Assembly: GCF_026420845.1 (NCBI RefSeq)
Contig: NZ_JAOWCB010000025.1
Coordinates: forward strand, 1 to 64,000
DNA from: Streptomyces sp. PR69
GTDB taxonomy: Bacteria; Actinomycetota; Actinomycetes; Streptomycetales; Streptomycetaceae
DNA length: 64,000 bases
Reading direction: 5' to 3'
Below the pieces are notes generated by a model that saw only the letters and a program-made list of their open reading frames with translations, made no database searches and had not been told where the DNA came from. Both the position numbers and the translations under genes were made by a program. Numbering within the stretch: position 1 is the first letter of the stretch; the number at the start of each line of letters is the position of its first letter. Shown piece by piece: positions 9,646 through 17,894 of this stretch.

Positions 9646-11337
9646 TCACTCCCGGAACGCGTCCGACAGAGTCACCGCCCCCGAGTCCGGCACCGTCGCC
9701 ACACGATTCGCCCCGGCCTCCCAAGTCACCCGCCCCTCCGCGTCCTTGCGGAGGTACTTGTACTCGAAGACCGCGCCCGCGGGCAGCGTGACGTCCCCGC
9801 GCCACACCGGATACCCCGCCGGGTCGAGCTTCAGCGCCGCGCCGGGGTTCCAGCCGCCCAGTTCGGGGCGGTTTCCGGTGACGTACACGTTCTCGCCCCA
9901 CACGGTGGCGGCCGTCACGTTGAACGAGGCCCCGGCGGCGGGCGCGCACTCCCGGGCGCCGGCGTGCAGGGCGACCGCCGTGTTCGGGCCCAGCGTGGCG
10001 GTGAAGCGGCCGCCGCCGTCCACGGTCACGCTCCGGCCGGACTGGACGTCGCAGTATGTCCCCGCGGGCAGCGAGGTGTCGAAGGTCCTCGTCAGCGGGG
10101 ACGTCTCGTGGTTGAGGGCGACATACGCCTTGTCCCCGCGCCCGAAGCCGATCGCGTCCGCGCCGTTGTCCCACCAGTCCGTGACGCCCTGCCCGCGGGC
10201 CGCGTTGCGGAAGCCGACCATGGAGGCGATCTCCGGCCAGGCGTGCTGGCACTTCCAGCCGTCGCTGTAACAGGCGGTCACGGCACCGCCGTTGGGCGGG
10301 CCGGCGTCCTTGTCGGTCCACTCGTATCCGGAGTGGACGTCCGGCGCCCCGTACGGCCACGCCAGCATGAAGACGTGTCCGAGGGTGTAGTTCGCCCCGT
10401 CCTTGTAGCTGAGGGTGTCGCCGACGCGCTCGGTGTCGTGGTTGTCCACGAAGACCGCGGCGGAGCCGGAGTCCATATAGCCCCACCCTTCGCCGTAGTT
10501 CTTCAGATGTGCGAGGTTCTCGTCGTTGAAGACGCGCTTGAGGTCGCGGGCGTAGCGGAATTCCTGTACGTCGCCGTTGCCGAGGTACTCGCTCGGCGAG
10601 ACCGCCTCGCCCGCCCCGTGGATGGCCTCCTGCTTCCAGTAGACGCCGGGGTCGGTCAGCCGGGACTTGATCGCGGCGAGGTCGGCGGCGGGCATGTGCT
10701 TGGCGGCGTCGACGCGGAAGCCGTCGACGCCGAGGGACAGCAGGTCGTTGAGGTAGGCGGCGATGCGGTCGCGGACGTACTCCTCGCCTGTGTCGAGGTC
10801 CGCGAGGCCGACCAGCTCACAGTTCTGGACGTTGCTCCGGTCCCGGTAGTCGGTGATCACGGACCGGCAGTCGTCCATATCGTTTCCGGAGTAGATGCCC
10901 GGATAGTCGTACTTCTGATACGGCGAGCCGCCTGTGCCGGTGCCGTCGCCCGCCGCCATATGGTTGATCACGGCGTCGACGACGACCTTGACGCCCGCGG
11001 CATGGCAGGTGTTCACCATGTCCGCAAACGACGCCCGGTCGCCGAGCCGTCCGGCGATCTTGTAGCTGACGGGCTGGTACGACGTCCACCACTGCGGGCC
11101 CTGGATATGCTCCTGGGGCGGAGAAACCTGAACATATCCATATCCGGCGGGCCCGAGCGTGTCGGTGCACGCCCGGGCTGCCGAGTCAAAGCGCCACTCG
11201 AAGAGGACGGCGGTCACGTCCTTGTCTCCGGGCGGGGCCGCCTGTGCGACGCCGGTCGCCACCGGCGCGGCGACGGCGACCGCCGCGGCCGCCGCCAGGG
11301 CGAGCGCGGCGGCCAGAGGTCGAGGTCTGCTGGCCAT
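9646..11337 (-). CDS. Secreted alpha-amylase with C-terminal starch-binding domain
   Basis: A 563-residue extracellular alpha-amylase. The ATG at 11337 has an excellent ribosome site (GCAGGAGGCAACAC) and starts a signal peptide (MASRPRPLAAALALAAAAAV, ending near APVATGVAQAAPPG). The GH13 catalytic domain has DAVINHMAAG (~121), GFRVDAAKHM (~209), the general-acid region QEAIHGAGE (~232) and VFVDNHDTERVG (~302). The last ~95 residues are a CBM20 starch-binding domain with the hallmark VTGNRPELGGWNPGAALKL. The promoter lies in the 11338-11650 region, divergent from malE, where CTTGCAG repeats sit about 80-105 bp upstream of the start. Induction by maltodextrins through MalR and co-transcription with the downstream pullulanase are inferred. 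Confidence 0.95.
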   Translation of the reverse strand: MASRPRPLAAALALAAAAAVAVAAPVATGVAQAAPPGDKDVTAVLFEWRFDSAARACTDTLGPAGYGYVQVSPPQEHIQGPQWWTSYQPVSYKIAGRLGDRASFADMVNTCHAAGVKVVVDAVINHMAAGDGTGTGGSPYQKYDYPGIYSGNDMDDCRSVITDYRDRSNVQNCELVGLADLDTGEEYVRDRIAAYLNDLLSLGVDGFRVDAAKHMPAADLAAIKSRLTDPGVYWKQEAIHGAGEAVSPSEYLGNGDVQEFRYARDLKRVFNDENLAHLKNYGEGWGYMDSGSAAVFVDNHDTERVGDTLSYKDGANYTLGHVFMLAWPYGAPDVHSGYEWTDKDAGPPNGGAVTACYSDGWKCQHAWPEIASMVGFRNAARGQGVTDWWDNGADAIGFGRGDKAYVALNHETSPLTRTFDTSLPAGTYCDVQSGRSVTVDGGGRFTATLGPNTAVALHAGARECAPAAGASFNVTAATVWGENVYVTGNRPELGGWNPGAALKLDPAGYPVWRGDVTLPAGAVFEYKYLRKDAEGRVTWEAGANRVATVPDSGAVTLSDAFRE

Positions 11338-11417
11338 GTGTTGCCTCCTGCACGGCACTGTGCGGAATGGGGGGAGCCCCGCAGCCTCGTAAGACAACGC
11401 GCCATGCCTGAAAGGCT

Positions 11418-11578
11418 CTTGCAGGTCTTGGTGATTCTTGCAGCAAGCTCTCAACAGCCGCTGCGCTGCCGACCGTAGAAGGCTGAACGACCACGGTCAA
11501 GACCCAGGACACGAGACGGTCACAACCTGGAAATCTCCCTGTTTTCTTTCTGCAAGGTCTTTCGCAAGCTCTTGCAAG
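11418..11578. promoter_or_regulatory. Divergent amylase/malE control region with MalR-type CTTGCAG sites
   Basis: The 313 bp between the amylase and malE starts contain CTTGCAG at 11418-11424 and again at 11437-11443 (direct repeat, 19 bp apart), its reverse complement CTGCAAG at 11550-11556, and the palindrome CTTGCAAG at 11571-11578. CTTGCAG repeats are the established operator words for MalR/Reg1 at Streptomyces amylase and mal promoters (literature recalled). The first pair lies nearer the amylase start and the second pair 72-101 bp before malE, suggesting separate operators for each direction. Promoter -10/-35 boxes cannot be assigned confidently. Confidence 0.75.
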
Positions 11579-11650
11579 GCTGTTAACTTCACGCCGCAGC
11601 AGCCCGGCCCGAGGGACAGGTCAGGGCCTGACCTCAACGAGGAGATCACC

Positions 11651-12949
11651 ATGCGCAAGGGCATATCGGTCGCCGCGCTCGTCGGCGCCCTGGCTCTTAC
11701 CGCGACCGCCTGCGGGGACAACGGCGGAGCGAGTGACAGCAGCGGCAAGAAGGCCGCCGAGGACCCCCAGAGCGTGAGCGGTTCCATCACCTGGTGGGAC
11801 ACCTCCAATGAAGCCGAGGGCCCGGCGTACGACACGCTGATCGAGCAGTTCGAGGCCGAATACCCGAAGATCAAGGTCAATCGGACCTCCGTCTCCTTCG
11901 ACCAGGCCGAGCAGAAGTTCAAGACGGCCGCCCAGAACGGCAAGGGCGCCCCGGACGTCATCCGCACCGACGTCGGCTGGTCGGCGGGGTTCGCCAACCT
12001 CGGATACCTCCAGCCGCTGGACGGCACCCCGGCACTCGACAACGCGGACGACTTCCTTGAGGGCCCGCTGTCCACGGCGAAGTTCAACGGCGAGACCGTC
12101 GGCGTGCCGCAGGTCACCGACACCCTCGGCCTCCTCTACAACAAGGAGATCTTCCAGAAGGCCGGCATCAGCAAGCCCCCGGCCACCTGGGACGAGCTGA
12201 TCGAGACCGCCAAGACGATCAAGAAGAAGACCGGGGTCGCGGGCATCCAGCTGAACCCCGAGGGCTACTTCTCGCTGCCGTTCCTGTACGGCGAGGGCGC
12301 CGACATGCTCGACGTCGAGAACAAGAAGATCACGGTGAACTCCCCCGAGGCCGTCAAGGGCATGGAGACCGCGCTGAAGCTGGTCCAGTCCGATGTCGCC
12401 CTCAAGCCCGCCACCACCGACGGCTATGTCGCGGCCCAGACCTCCTTCAAGGACGGCAAGGCCGCCATGGTGATCAACGGCCCGTGGTCGGTCTCCGACG
12501 ACTACACGGGCAAGGCATTTTCGGACCGCGCCAATCTGGGCATCGCACCGATCCCGGCGGGCTCATCCGGCAAGGCAGGCGCGCCGATCGGCGGCCACAA
12601 CTACTCCGTCTACCGCGGCTCCAAGAACAAGGACGCGGCGTATCTCTTCGTGAAGTTCATGTCCTCCGCGAAGAGCCAGGAGTTCACCGCCAAGGAGATC
12701 AACACCCTCCCGACACGCAAGTCCGCCTACACCGACGCGGTCACCTCCGACCCGGCGAAGAAGGCCTTCCAGGAGGCGCTCGCGGTCTCCAGGTCCCGTC
12801 CGGTCATCCCGGGGGTCGGCGATCTGTTCGTGGCGTACGACCAGCACTACGTGAAGATCCTGCGCGGCGACGTCTCCCCCAAGGAGGGCCTGGACGCGCT
12901 CGCCAAGGAGTGGAACACCAAGCTGCTGAAGGACTACTCGATCGGCTGA
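11651..12949 (+). CDS. malE: Maltose/maltodextrin ABC transporter binding lipoprotein MalE
   Basis: A 432-residue family-1 extracellular solute-binding protein, the receptor of the maltodextrin importer. The ATG at 11651 follows GAGGAGATCACC. The N-terminus is a lipoprotein signal with Cys after LALTATA (about residue 22), so the protein is tethered outside the membrane. The mature part has the usual two-lobed SBP features: ITWWDTSNEAEGPAY, the PDVIRTDVGW loop, GVPQVTDTLGLLYNKEIF and AMVINGPWSVSDD. It is the first gene of malEFG, and a large stem-loop separates it from malF, which would favour excess receptor over membrane subunits. The adjacent MalR sites imply induction by maltose or maltotriose and glucose repression, as known for Streptomyces. 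Confidence 0.95.
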   Translation: MRKGISVAALVGALALTATACGDNGGASDSSGKKAAEDPQSVSGSITWWDTSNEAEGPAYDTLIEQFEAEYPKIKVNRTSVSFDQAEQKFKTAAQNGKGAPDVIRTDVGWSAGFANLGYLQPLDGTPALDNADDFLEGPLSTAKFNGETVGVPQVTDTLGLLYNKEIFQKAGISKPPATWDELIETAKTIKKKTGVAGIQLNPEGYFSLPFLYGEGADMLDVENKKITVNSPEAVKGMETALKLVQSDVALKPATTDGYVAAQTSFKDGKAAMVINGPWSVSDDYTGKAFSDRANLGIAPIPAGSSGKAGAPIGGHNYSVYRGSKNKDAAYLFVKFMSSAKSQEFTAKEINTLPTRKSAYTDAVTSDPAKKAFQEALAVSRSRPVIPGVGDLFVAYDQHYVKILRGDVSPKEGLDALAKEWNTKLLKDYSIG

Positions 12950-12974
12950 CGCGCAAGCGCGCCAGCGCAGCTCC

Positions 12975-13045
12975 GGTCCGGTCGGCTGGGGGATCCGTTC
13001 CCCGCTACGCGTGGGACGGACCCCACGCGCCCAGCCGGCCGGGCC
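12975..13045 (+). other. Large stem-loop between malE and malF
   Basis: The arms 12975-12990 and 13030-13045 pair over 16 bp if two G-U pairs are allowed. Inside lies a second perfect 8-bp hairpin (CGCGTGGG 13008-13015 with 13022-13029). It starts 25 bp after the malE stop. It probably acts as an mRNA stabiliser and/or partial terminator that gives more malE than malFG; this is inferred. Confidence 0.7.
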
Positions 13046-13087
13046 GGTCCACCGTCCCCGCAGTCCGGCCGTTCCCTACGGAGAGAG

Positions 13088-14041
13088 ATGAGCACCCTGA
13101 TAGCCAAGACCGTCACCCGCACCAGACGGTCCTTCGCCACGCACTGGTACGCGTGGGCCATGGTCCTGCCGGTCGTCGTGGTGCTCGCCGTGCTCGTCGG
13201 GTATCCGCTGGGCCGCGGCATCTACCTCTCCTTCACCGACGCCAACGAGGCCAACATCGGCCGTACGATCGGCGACTTCGAGGTCCCGGCGAGCTATCAG
13301 TTCGTCGGCCTCGACAACTACTGGCACATCCTGTCCGGCCAGGAGGGGTCCTTCTACCCCCGGCTGACCTGGACGGTCATCTGGACCGCCAGCTGTGTCC
13401 TCCTGCACTACACCATCGGCCTCGGCCTGGCGATGCTGCTGAACCGGCAGCTCCGCGGCCGCTCCCTGTACCGGGTGCTGCTGATCCTGCCGTGGGCGGT
13501 CCCGGCGTTCGTCGCCGCCTTCGCCTGGAAGCTGATGTACAACACCGACAACGGCGTGCTCAACGCGCTGCTCTCCAAGGCCGGCATCGGCGCGGTGGAC
13601 TGGCTGGGCGACCCGACGATCCAGAAGCTGTCGGTGATCGCCGTCAACACCTGGCTCGGTGTGCCCTTCATGATGGTCGCGATCCTCGGCGGTCTGCAGT
13701 CCATCCCCAGGGAGCTGCACGAGGCGGCCGAGATGGACGGCGCCTCGGCCTGGCAGCGGTTCTGGAATGTGACCGTGCCGGGGCTGCGGCCGGTCTCCAG
13801 CACGATCATCCTGCTGGGCACCATCTGGACCTTCAATATGTTCCCGATCATCTATCTGGTGATCGGCCAGGCCGGCGGCACCGAGAGCGAGATCCTGGTG
13901 ACCTACGCCTACCGGCTCGCCTTCCAGGGCGTACGGGACTACGCGGGCTCCGCCTCGTACGGCATCGTGATCCTCTCCCTGCTGCTGGTCTTCTCCGTCT
14001 TCTACCGCCGGATGCTCAGCCGCCAGGAGGTCGCCAAGTGA
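13088..14041 (+). CDS. malF: Maltose/maltodextrin ABC transporter permease MalF
   Basis: A 317-residue inner-membrane permease with about six transmembrane segments. The ATG at 13088 follows GGAGAGAG. The first segment is WAMVLPVVVVLAVLVGYPLG. The binding-protein-dependent permease (EAA) loop reads ELHEAAEMDGASAWQRFWNV with the following TVPGLRP, and couples to the ATPase. No ATPase gene is in the cluster; Streptomyces sugar importers of this type use the shared MsiK ATPase encoded elsewhere, which fits. The C-terminus overlaps the malG start by 4 bp (GTGA), indicating translational coupling. Confidence 0.95.
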   Translation: MSTLIAKTVTRTRRSFATHWYAWAMVLPVVVVLAVLVGYPLGRGIYLSFTDANEANIGRTIGDFEVPASYQFVGLDNYWHILSGQEGSFYPRLTWTVIWTASCVLLHYTIGLGLAMLLNRQLRGRSLYRVLLILPWAVPAFVAAFAWKLMYNTDNGVLNALLSKAGIGAVDWLGDPTIQKLSVIAVNTWLGVPFMMVAILGGLQSIPRELHEAAEMDGASAWQRFWNVTVPGLRPVSSTIILLGTIWTFNMFPIIYLVIGQAGGTESEILVTYAYRLAFQGVRDYAGSASYGIVILSLLLVFSVFYRRMLSRQEVAK

Positions 14042-14946
14042 GCACCGTCAGCACCCCGGCCCGCGCGCCCGAGAAGCTCCCGGCCCCGGCGGCGACCGCC
14101 CCCGCAGCCCGCCGGCGCGGCCGCGGCGAGCGCTCCGCGGGCGCGTCCGTCGCGCTGCACGCCACCCTGGTCGTCGCCTCCGTCATCGCGCTGTTCCCGA
14201 TCGTCTTCATCGTGCTGGTCTCGATCCGCGGTGAGAACGGCTGGACCCACCCGACGGAGATGACCGGCTTCACGCTGGAGAACTACACCCACGTCCTGGG
14301 CGACACCGAGTTTCTGACGTGGTTTCTGAACTCCGTGATCGTCGCGGGCGGCACCATGCTGGTGGGCGTGCTGATCGCGGCCAGCGCCGGTTACGCGGTC
14401 TCCCGGATGCGCTTCCCCGGCGACAAGTCGCTGATGTGGTCGTTCCTGCTGTGCCAGATGTTCCCGGTGGCGGTGCTGATCGTGCCGCTCTACAACATCC
14501 TGGGCCGGCTGGGGCTGCTGGACAGCTACGGCGGACTGATCATCACCTACTGCTCGGTGTCGGTGCCGTTCTGCGCCTGGATGCTCAAGGGCTACTTCGA
14601 CACCATCCCCACCGAGATCGACGAGTCGGGCCGGGTCGACGGACTGACCCCGTTCGGCACCTTCTGGCGGCTGATCGTCCCGCTCGCCCGGCCGGGCCTC
14701 GCGGTCACCGCCTTCTACACCTTCCTCACCGCCTGGAGCGAGGTCGCCTTCGCCACCTCCTTCATGAGCAGCGAGGGCAAGTACACGCTCGCGGTCGGCC
14801 TGCAGACCTTCGTCGGCCCGCACCGCGCCGAGTGGGGCCTGATGACGGCCTCCTCCGTACTGATCATGGTCCCGGCCGGACTGCTGTTCTTCTTCGCACA
14901 GCGCCATCTGGTCGCGGGACTCACCGCGGGGGGAACCAAGGGGTGA
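14038..14946 (+). CDS. malG: Maltose/maltodextrin ABC transporter permease MalG
   Basis: A 302-residue permease, partner of MalF. It begins at the GTG at 14038, inside the malF stop (GTGA overlap). A ~35-residue Pro/Ala/Arg-rich cytoplasmic extension precedes the first membrane segment (VALHATLVVASVIALFPIVF). The EAA coupling loop is EIDESGRVDGLTPFGTFWRL followed by IVPLARPG. The protein ends with a hydrophobic segment (LIMVPAGLLFFFA) and AGLTAGGTKG, a terminus typical of MalG-type permeases. With MalE and MalF it imports maltodextrins released by the two extracellular amylolytic enzymes upstream. Confidence 0.95.
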   Translation: MSTVSTPARAPEKLPAPAATAPAARRRGRGERSAGASVALHATLVVASVIALFPIVFIVLVSIRGENGWTHPTEMTGFTLENYTHVLGDTEFLTWFLNSVIVAGGTMLVGVLIAASAGYAVSRMRFPGDKSLMWSFLLCQMFPVAVLIVPLYNILGRLGLLDSYGGLIITYCSVSVPFCAWMLKGYFDTIPTEIDESGRVDGLTPFGTFWRLIVPLARPGLAVTAFYTFLTAWSEVAFATSFMSSEGKYTLAVGLQTFVGPHRAEWGLMTASSVLIMVPAGLLFFFAQRHLVAGLTAGGTKG

Positions 14947-15084
14947 GCGAAGGGTGAGCGAAAGAGGCAGCCGGACCGGCCCCGGCCCGGCCGGCTTCGT
15001 ATCCGGTCCGCGCACCGCGCGTTGACCAGCACGACAGAGCAGAGAAGCAGTACCACGCAGTTGACGACCAACGAGGGAACGTAC

Positions 15085-16695
15085 ATGACCCAGGAGCTCG
15101 CTCCCATGCCCAGCAGCCCGGCCGCCGCACACTCCGCCGGCTGGTGGCGGGACGCCGTCATCTACCAGGTGTACGTGCGCTCCTTCGCCGACAGCGACGG
15201 GGACGGCATCGGCGATCTGCGGGGCATCAGAGAGCGCCTTCCGCACCTCGCGGACCTGGGTGTGGACGCCGTCTGGCTCACCCCCTTCTATGCCTCCCCG
15301 CAGGCCGACGGCGGCTATGACGTGGCCGACTACCGGGCCGTGGACCCGCTGTTCGGCGATCTGTCCGACGCCGACGACCTGGTGCGCGAGGCCCACCGGC
15401 TGGGGCTGCGGGTGATCGTGGACATCGTCCCCAACCACACCTCCGACCGGCACGCCTGGTTCCGGGCGGCGCTCGCCGGCGGCCCGGACGCCCCCGAGCG
15501 GCGGCTCTACCACTTCCGCCCCGGCAAGGGCGAAAACGGCGAGCTGCCCCCGAACGACTGGGAGTCGGTCTTCGGCGGCCCCGCCTGGACCCGCACCCCC
15601 GACGGCGAGTGGTATCTGCATCTCTTCGCGCCCGAGCAGCCGGACCTCAACTGGGACTCTCCAACGGTGCGCGAGGAGTTCGAGTCCATCCTCCGCTTCT
15701 GGCTGGACCTGGGCGTGGACGGCTTCCGCATCGACGTCGCGCACGGCATGGTCAAGGCCGAGGGGCTGCCGGACATCGGGCTGAGCGAGCAGGCGAAGCT
15801 GATCGGCGCACAGGTGCTGCCGTTCTTCGACCAGGACGGCGTGCATGAGATCCACCGCTCCTGGCGGCGGCTGCTCGACAGCTACGAGGGCGACCGCATC
15901 GGCGTCGCCGAGGCCTGGGCCCCGAACGCGGAGCGGCTCGCGCTGTACGTCCGCCCGGACGAGCTGCACCAGGCGTTCAACTTCCAGTTTCTGACCTGCG
16001 AGTGGGACGCGGCCGCGATGCACCGGGTGATCGACGAGTCGCTGCTGGCGACCCGCTCGGTCGGCGCGCCCACCACCTGGGTGCTGTCCAACCACGACGT
16101 GGTGCGGCACACCACCCGCTATGGCGGCGGGGAGCAGGGGCTGCGCCGGGCCCGTGCCGCGGCCCTGCTCACGCTCGCCCTCCCCGGCTCCGTCTATGTG
16201 TACCAGGGTGAGGAGCTCGGCCTGCCGGAGGTGGAGGATCTGCCGGACGCGGTGCGCCAGGACCCGGCGTTCTTCCGCGGCGACGGCCAGGACGGCAAGC
16301 GGGACGGCTGCCGGGTGCCGCTGCCCTGGTCGGGGTCCCGGGCCCCGTACGGCTTCGGCCCCGGCGGCTCCTGGCTGCCGCAGCCCGACGCCTGGGCCGG
16401 CCTCTCGGTCGAGGCGCAGACCGGCGACCCGCGCTCCACGCTGGAGCTGTACCGCTCGGCGCTGGCGCTGCGGCGGCAGCTGGAGGGCCTGGGCGACGGG
16501 GAGATGGAGTGGCTGCCCGGACCCGACGGGGTGCTGGCCTTCCGCAGGCCCGGTCTGGTGTGCACGCTGAACACCCTGGACACGGAGGCCGAAATGCCGG
16601 TGCCGGGGCGGCCGGTGCTGGCCTCCGCGGCGCTGGAGTTCAGCGGCGCCGCCGTGCGCATCCCGGGCGAGACCTGCGTCTGGTGGGCAGTCTGA
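15085..16695 (+). CDS. aglA: Intracellular alpha-glucosidase (GH13)
   Basis: A 536-residue cytoplasmic enzyme that hydrolyses imported maltose and maltodextrins or isomalto-oligosaccharides to glucose. There is no signal peptide. The ATG at 15085 follows GAGGGAACGTAC; an internal ATG at 15106 is less well placed. GH13 motifs are complete: WWRDAVIYQVYVRSFADSDG near the N-terminus, DIVPNHTS (~112), the nucleophile in GFRIDVAHG (~212), the acid/base Glu in GVAEAWAP (~273) and SNHDVVRHTTRY (~334). These are typical of the oligo-1,6-glucosidase/alpha-glucosidase branch. It follows malG by 138 bp and the malR frame opens 1 bp after its stop, making it part of the mal operon. Exact bond preference cannot be read from sequence. 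Confidence 0.93.
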   Translation: MTQELAPMPSSPAAAHSAGWWRDAVIYQVYVRSFADSDGDGIGDLRGIRERLPHLADLGVDAVWLTPFYASPQADGGYDVADYRAVDPLFGDLSDADDLVREAHRLGLRVIVDIVPNHTSDRHAWFRAALAGGPDAPERRLYHFRPGKGENGELPPNDWESVFGGPAWTRTPDGEWYLHLFAPEQPDLNWDSPTVREEFESILRFWLDLGVDGFRIDVAHGMVKAEGLPDIGLSEQAKLIGAQVLPFFDQDGVHEIHRSWRRLLDSYEGDRIGVAEAWAPNAERLALYVRPDELHQAFNFQFLTCEWDAAAMHRVIDESLLATRSVGAPTTWVLSNHDVVRHTTRYGGGEQGLRRARAAALLTLALPGSVYVYQGEELGLPEVEDLPDAVRQDPAFFRGDGQDGKRDGCRVPLPWSGSRAPYGFGPGGSWLPQPDAWAGLSVEAQTGDPRSTLELYRSALALRRQLEGLGDGEMEWLPGPDGVLAFRRPGLVCTLNTLDTEAEMPVPGRPVLASAALEFSGAAVRIPGETCVWWAV

Positions 16696-16720
16696 GATGC
16701 GCCCGGTACAGTCGCATCCC

Positions 16721-17755
16721 GTGACCGCACCCGCACGACTGGCAGACATCGCAGCCCAGGCGGGGGTCAGCGAAGCGACGGTGAGCCGCGTCCTCAACGG
16801 AAAGCCCGGAGTCGCCGCGACCACCCGCCAGTCCGTACTGGCCGCACTGGACGTTCTCGGCTACGAGCGTCCGGTGCGGCTGCGCCAGCGCAGCGCGGGA
16901 CTGGTCGGGCTGATCACCCCGGAGCTGGAGAACCCGATATTCCCCGCGCTTGCGCAGGTGATCGGGCAGGCGCTGACCCGCCAGGGCTACACCCCGGTGC
17001 TCGCCACCCAGACGCCGGGCGGGTCCACGGAGGACGAGCTGACCGAGATGCTGGTGGACCGCGGCGTGGCCGGGATCATCATCGCCTCGGGGCTGCATGC
17101 CGACACCTCCGCCGATATGCAGCGCTATGCCCAGCTTCGGGCGCAAGGTGTGCCGTTCGTCCTCGTCGACGGCTTCTCGCCGGAGGTGCAGGCGCCGTTC
17201 ATCTCCCCCGACGACCGGGCGGCGATGACGCTGGCGGTGACGCATCTGGCGGCACTGGGCCACACCAGGATCGGTCTGGCGCTGGGGCCGAAGCGCTTCG
17301 TCCCCGTGCTGCGGAAGATCGAGGGCTTCGTCGGGGCCGTACGGGATCAGCTGGGGCTCGCCCCCGAGGTGATCGAAGCGGAGCTGATCCAGCACTCGCT
17401 GTTCACGCTGGAGGGCGGCCAGGCGGCCGCCTCGGCGCTGATGGACCGCGGGTGCACGGCGGTGGTGTGCGCCAGCGACATGATGGCGCTGGGAGCGATA
17501 CGGGCCGCGCGGCAGCGGGGTCTGAGGGTGCCCGAGGACATATCGGTCGTCGGCTTCGACGACTCCCCGCTGATCGCGTTCACGGACCCGCCGCTGACCA
17601 CGGTCCGCAAGCCGGTGCCTGCGATGGGGCAGGCGGCGGTGCGCACGCTCCTGGAGGAGATCGGCGGCACTCCGGCGCCGCACAGCGAGTTCGTCTTCAT
17701 GCCGGAGCTGGTGGTGCGCGGCTCGACCGCCTCCGGGCCCGGTCAGACGGCCTGA
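16721..17755 (+). CDS. malR: LacI-family maltose regulator MalR
   Basis: A 344-residue repressor of the mal regulon (also called Reg1 in Streptomyces). The N-terminal LacI helix-turn-helix is ARLADIAAQAGVSEATVSRV, followed by the hinge-proximal GYERPVRLRQRSAGLVGL and a periplasmic-binding-like sugar-sensing domain. I chose the GTG at 16721 because the HTH begins 5 residues later, as in known MalR proteins. An ATG at 16697, 1 bp after the aglA stop, would add 8 residues. The gene sits downstream of aglA in the same direction, so it may be autoregulated as the last gene of the operon. The final codons lie in a 23-bp tandem duplication (17736-17754 and 17759-17777). Confidence 0.92.
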   Translation: MTAPARLADIAAQAGVSEATVSRVLNGKPGVAATTRQSVLAALDVLGYERPVRLRQRSAGLVGLITPELENPIFPALAQVIGQALTRQGYTPVLATQTPGGSTEDELTEMLVDRGVAGIIIASGLHADTSADMQRYAQLRAQGVPFVLVDGFSPEVQAPFISPDDRAAMTLAVTHLAALGHTRIGLALGPKRFVPVLRKIEGFVGAVRDQLGLAPEVIEAELIQHSLFTLEGGQAAASALMDRGCTAVVCASDMMALGAIRAARQRGLRVPEDISVVGFDDSPLIAFTDPPLTTVRKPVPAMGQAAVRTLLEEIGGTPAPHSEFVFMPELVVRGSTASGPGQTA

Positions 17756-17786
17756 GCAGGCCCGGTCAGACGGCCTGGGCGGGCCC

Positions 17787-17812
17787 GGCCCCGCCTCTGA
17801 AGGGGCGGGGTC
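17787..17812 (+). terminator. Hairpin after malR
   Basis: A GGCCCCGCC arm and a GGCGGGGTC arm form a 7-8 bp stem about 30 bp after the malR stop, marking the likely end of the mal operon. It follows the short 23-bp direct repeat at the malR 3' end. Confidence 0.55.
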
Positions 17813-17894
17813 GTCCGCAAGTACTACCGGGTGCGCCATTAGCCCACCCGAGGGATGATCAGTGTGGGGGGCGAATCTGGCAGACTCTCGTCCC

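Noticed and set aside
17736..17777. 23-bp tandem duplication at the malR end as an attachment site
   Set aside because: No integrase, no tRNA and no matching copy elsewhere in the window; a simple local duplication is enough.
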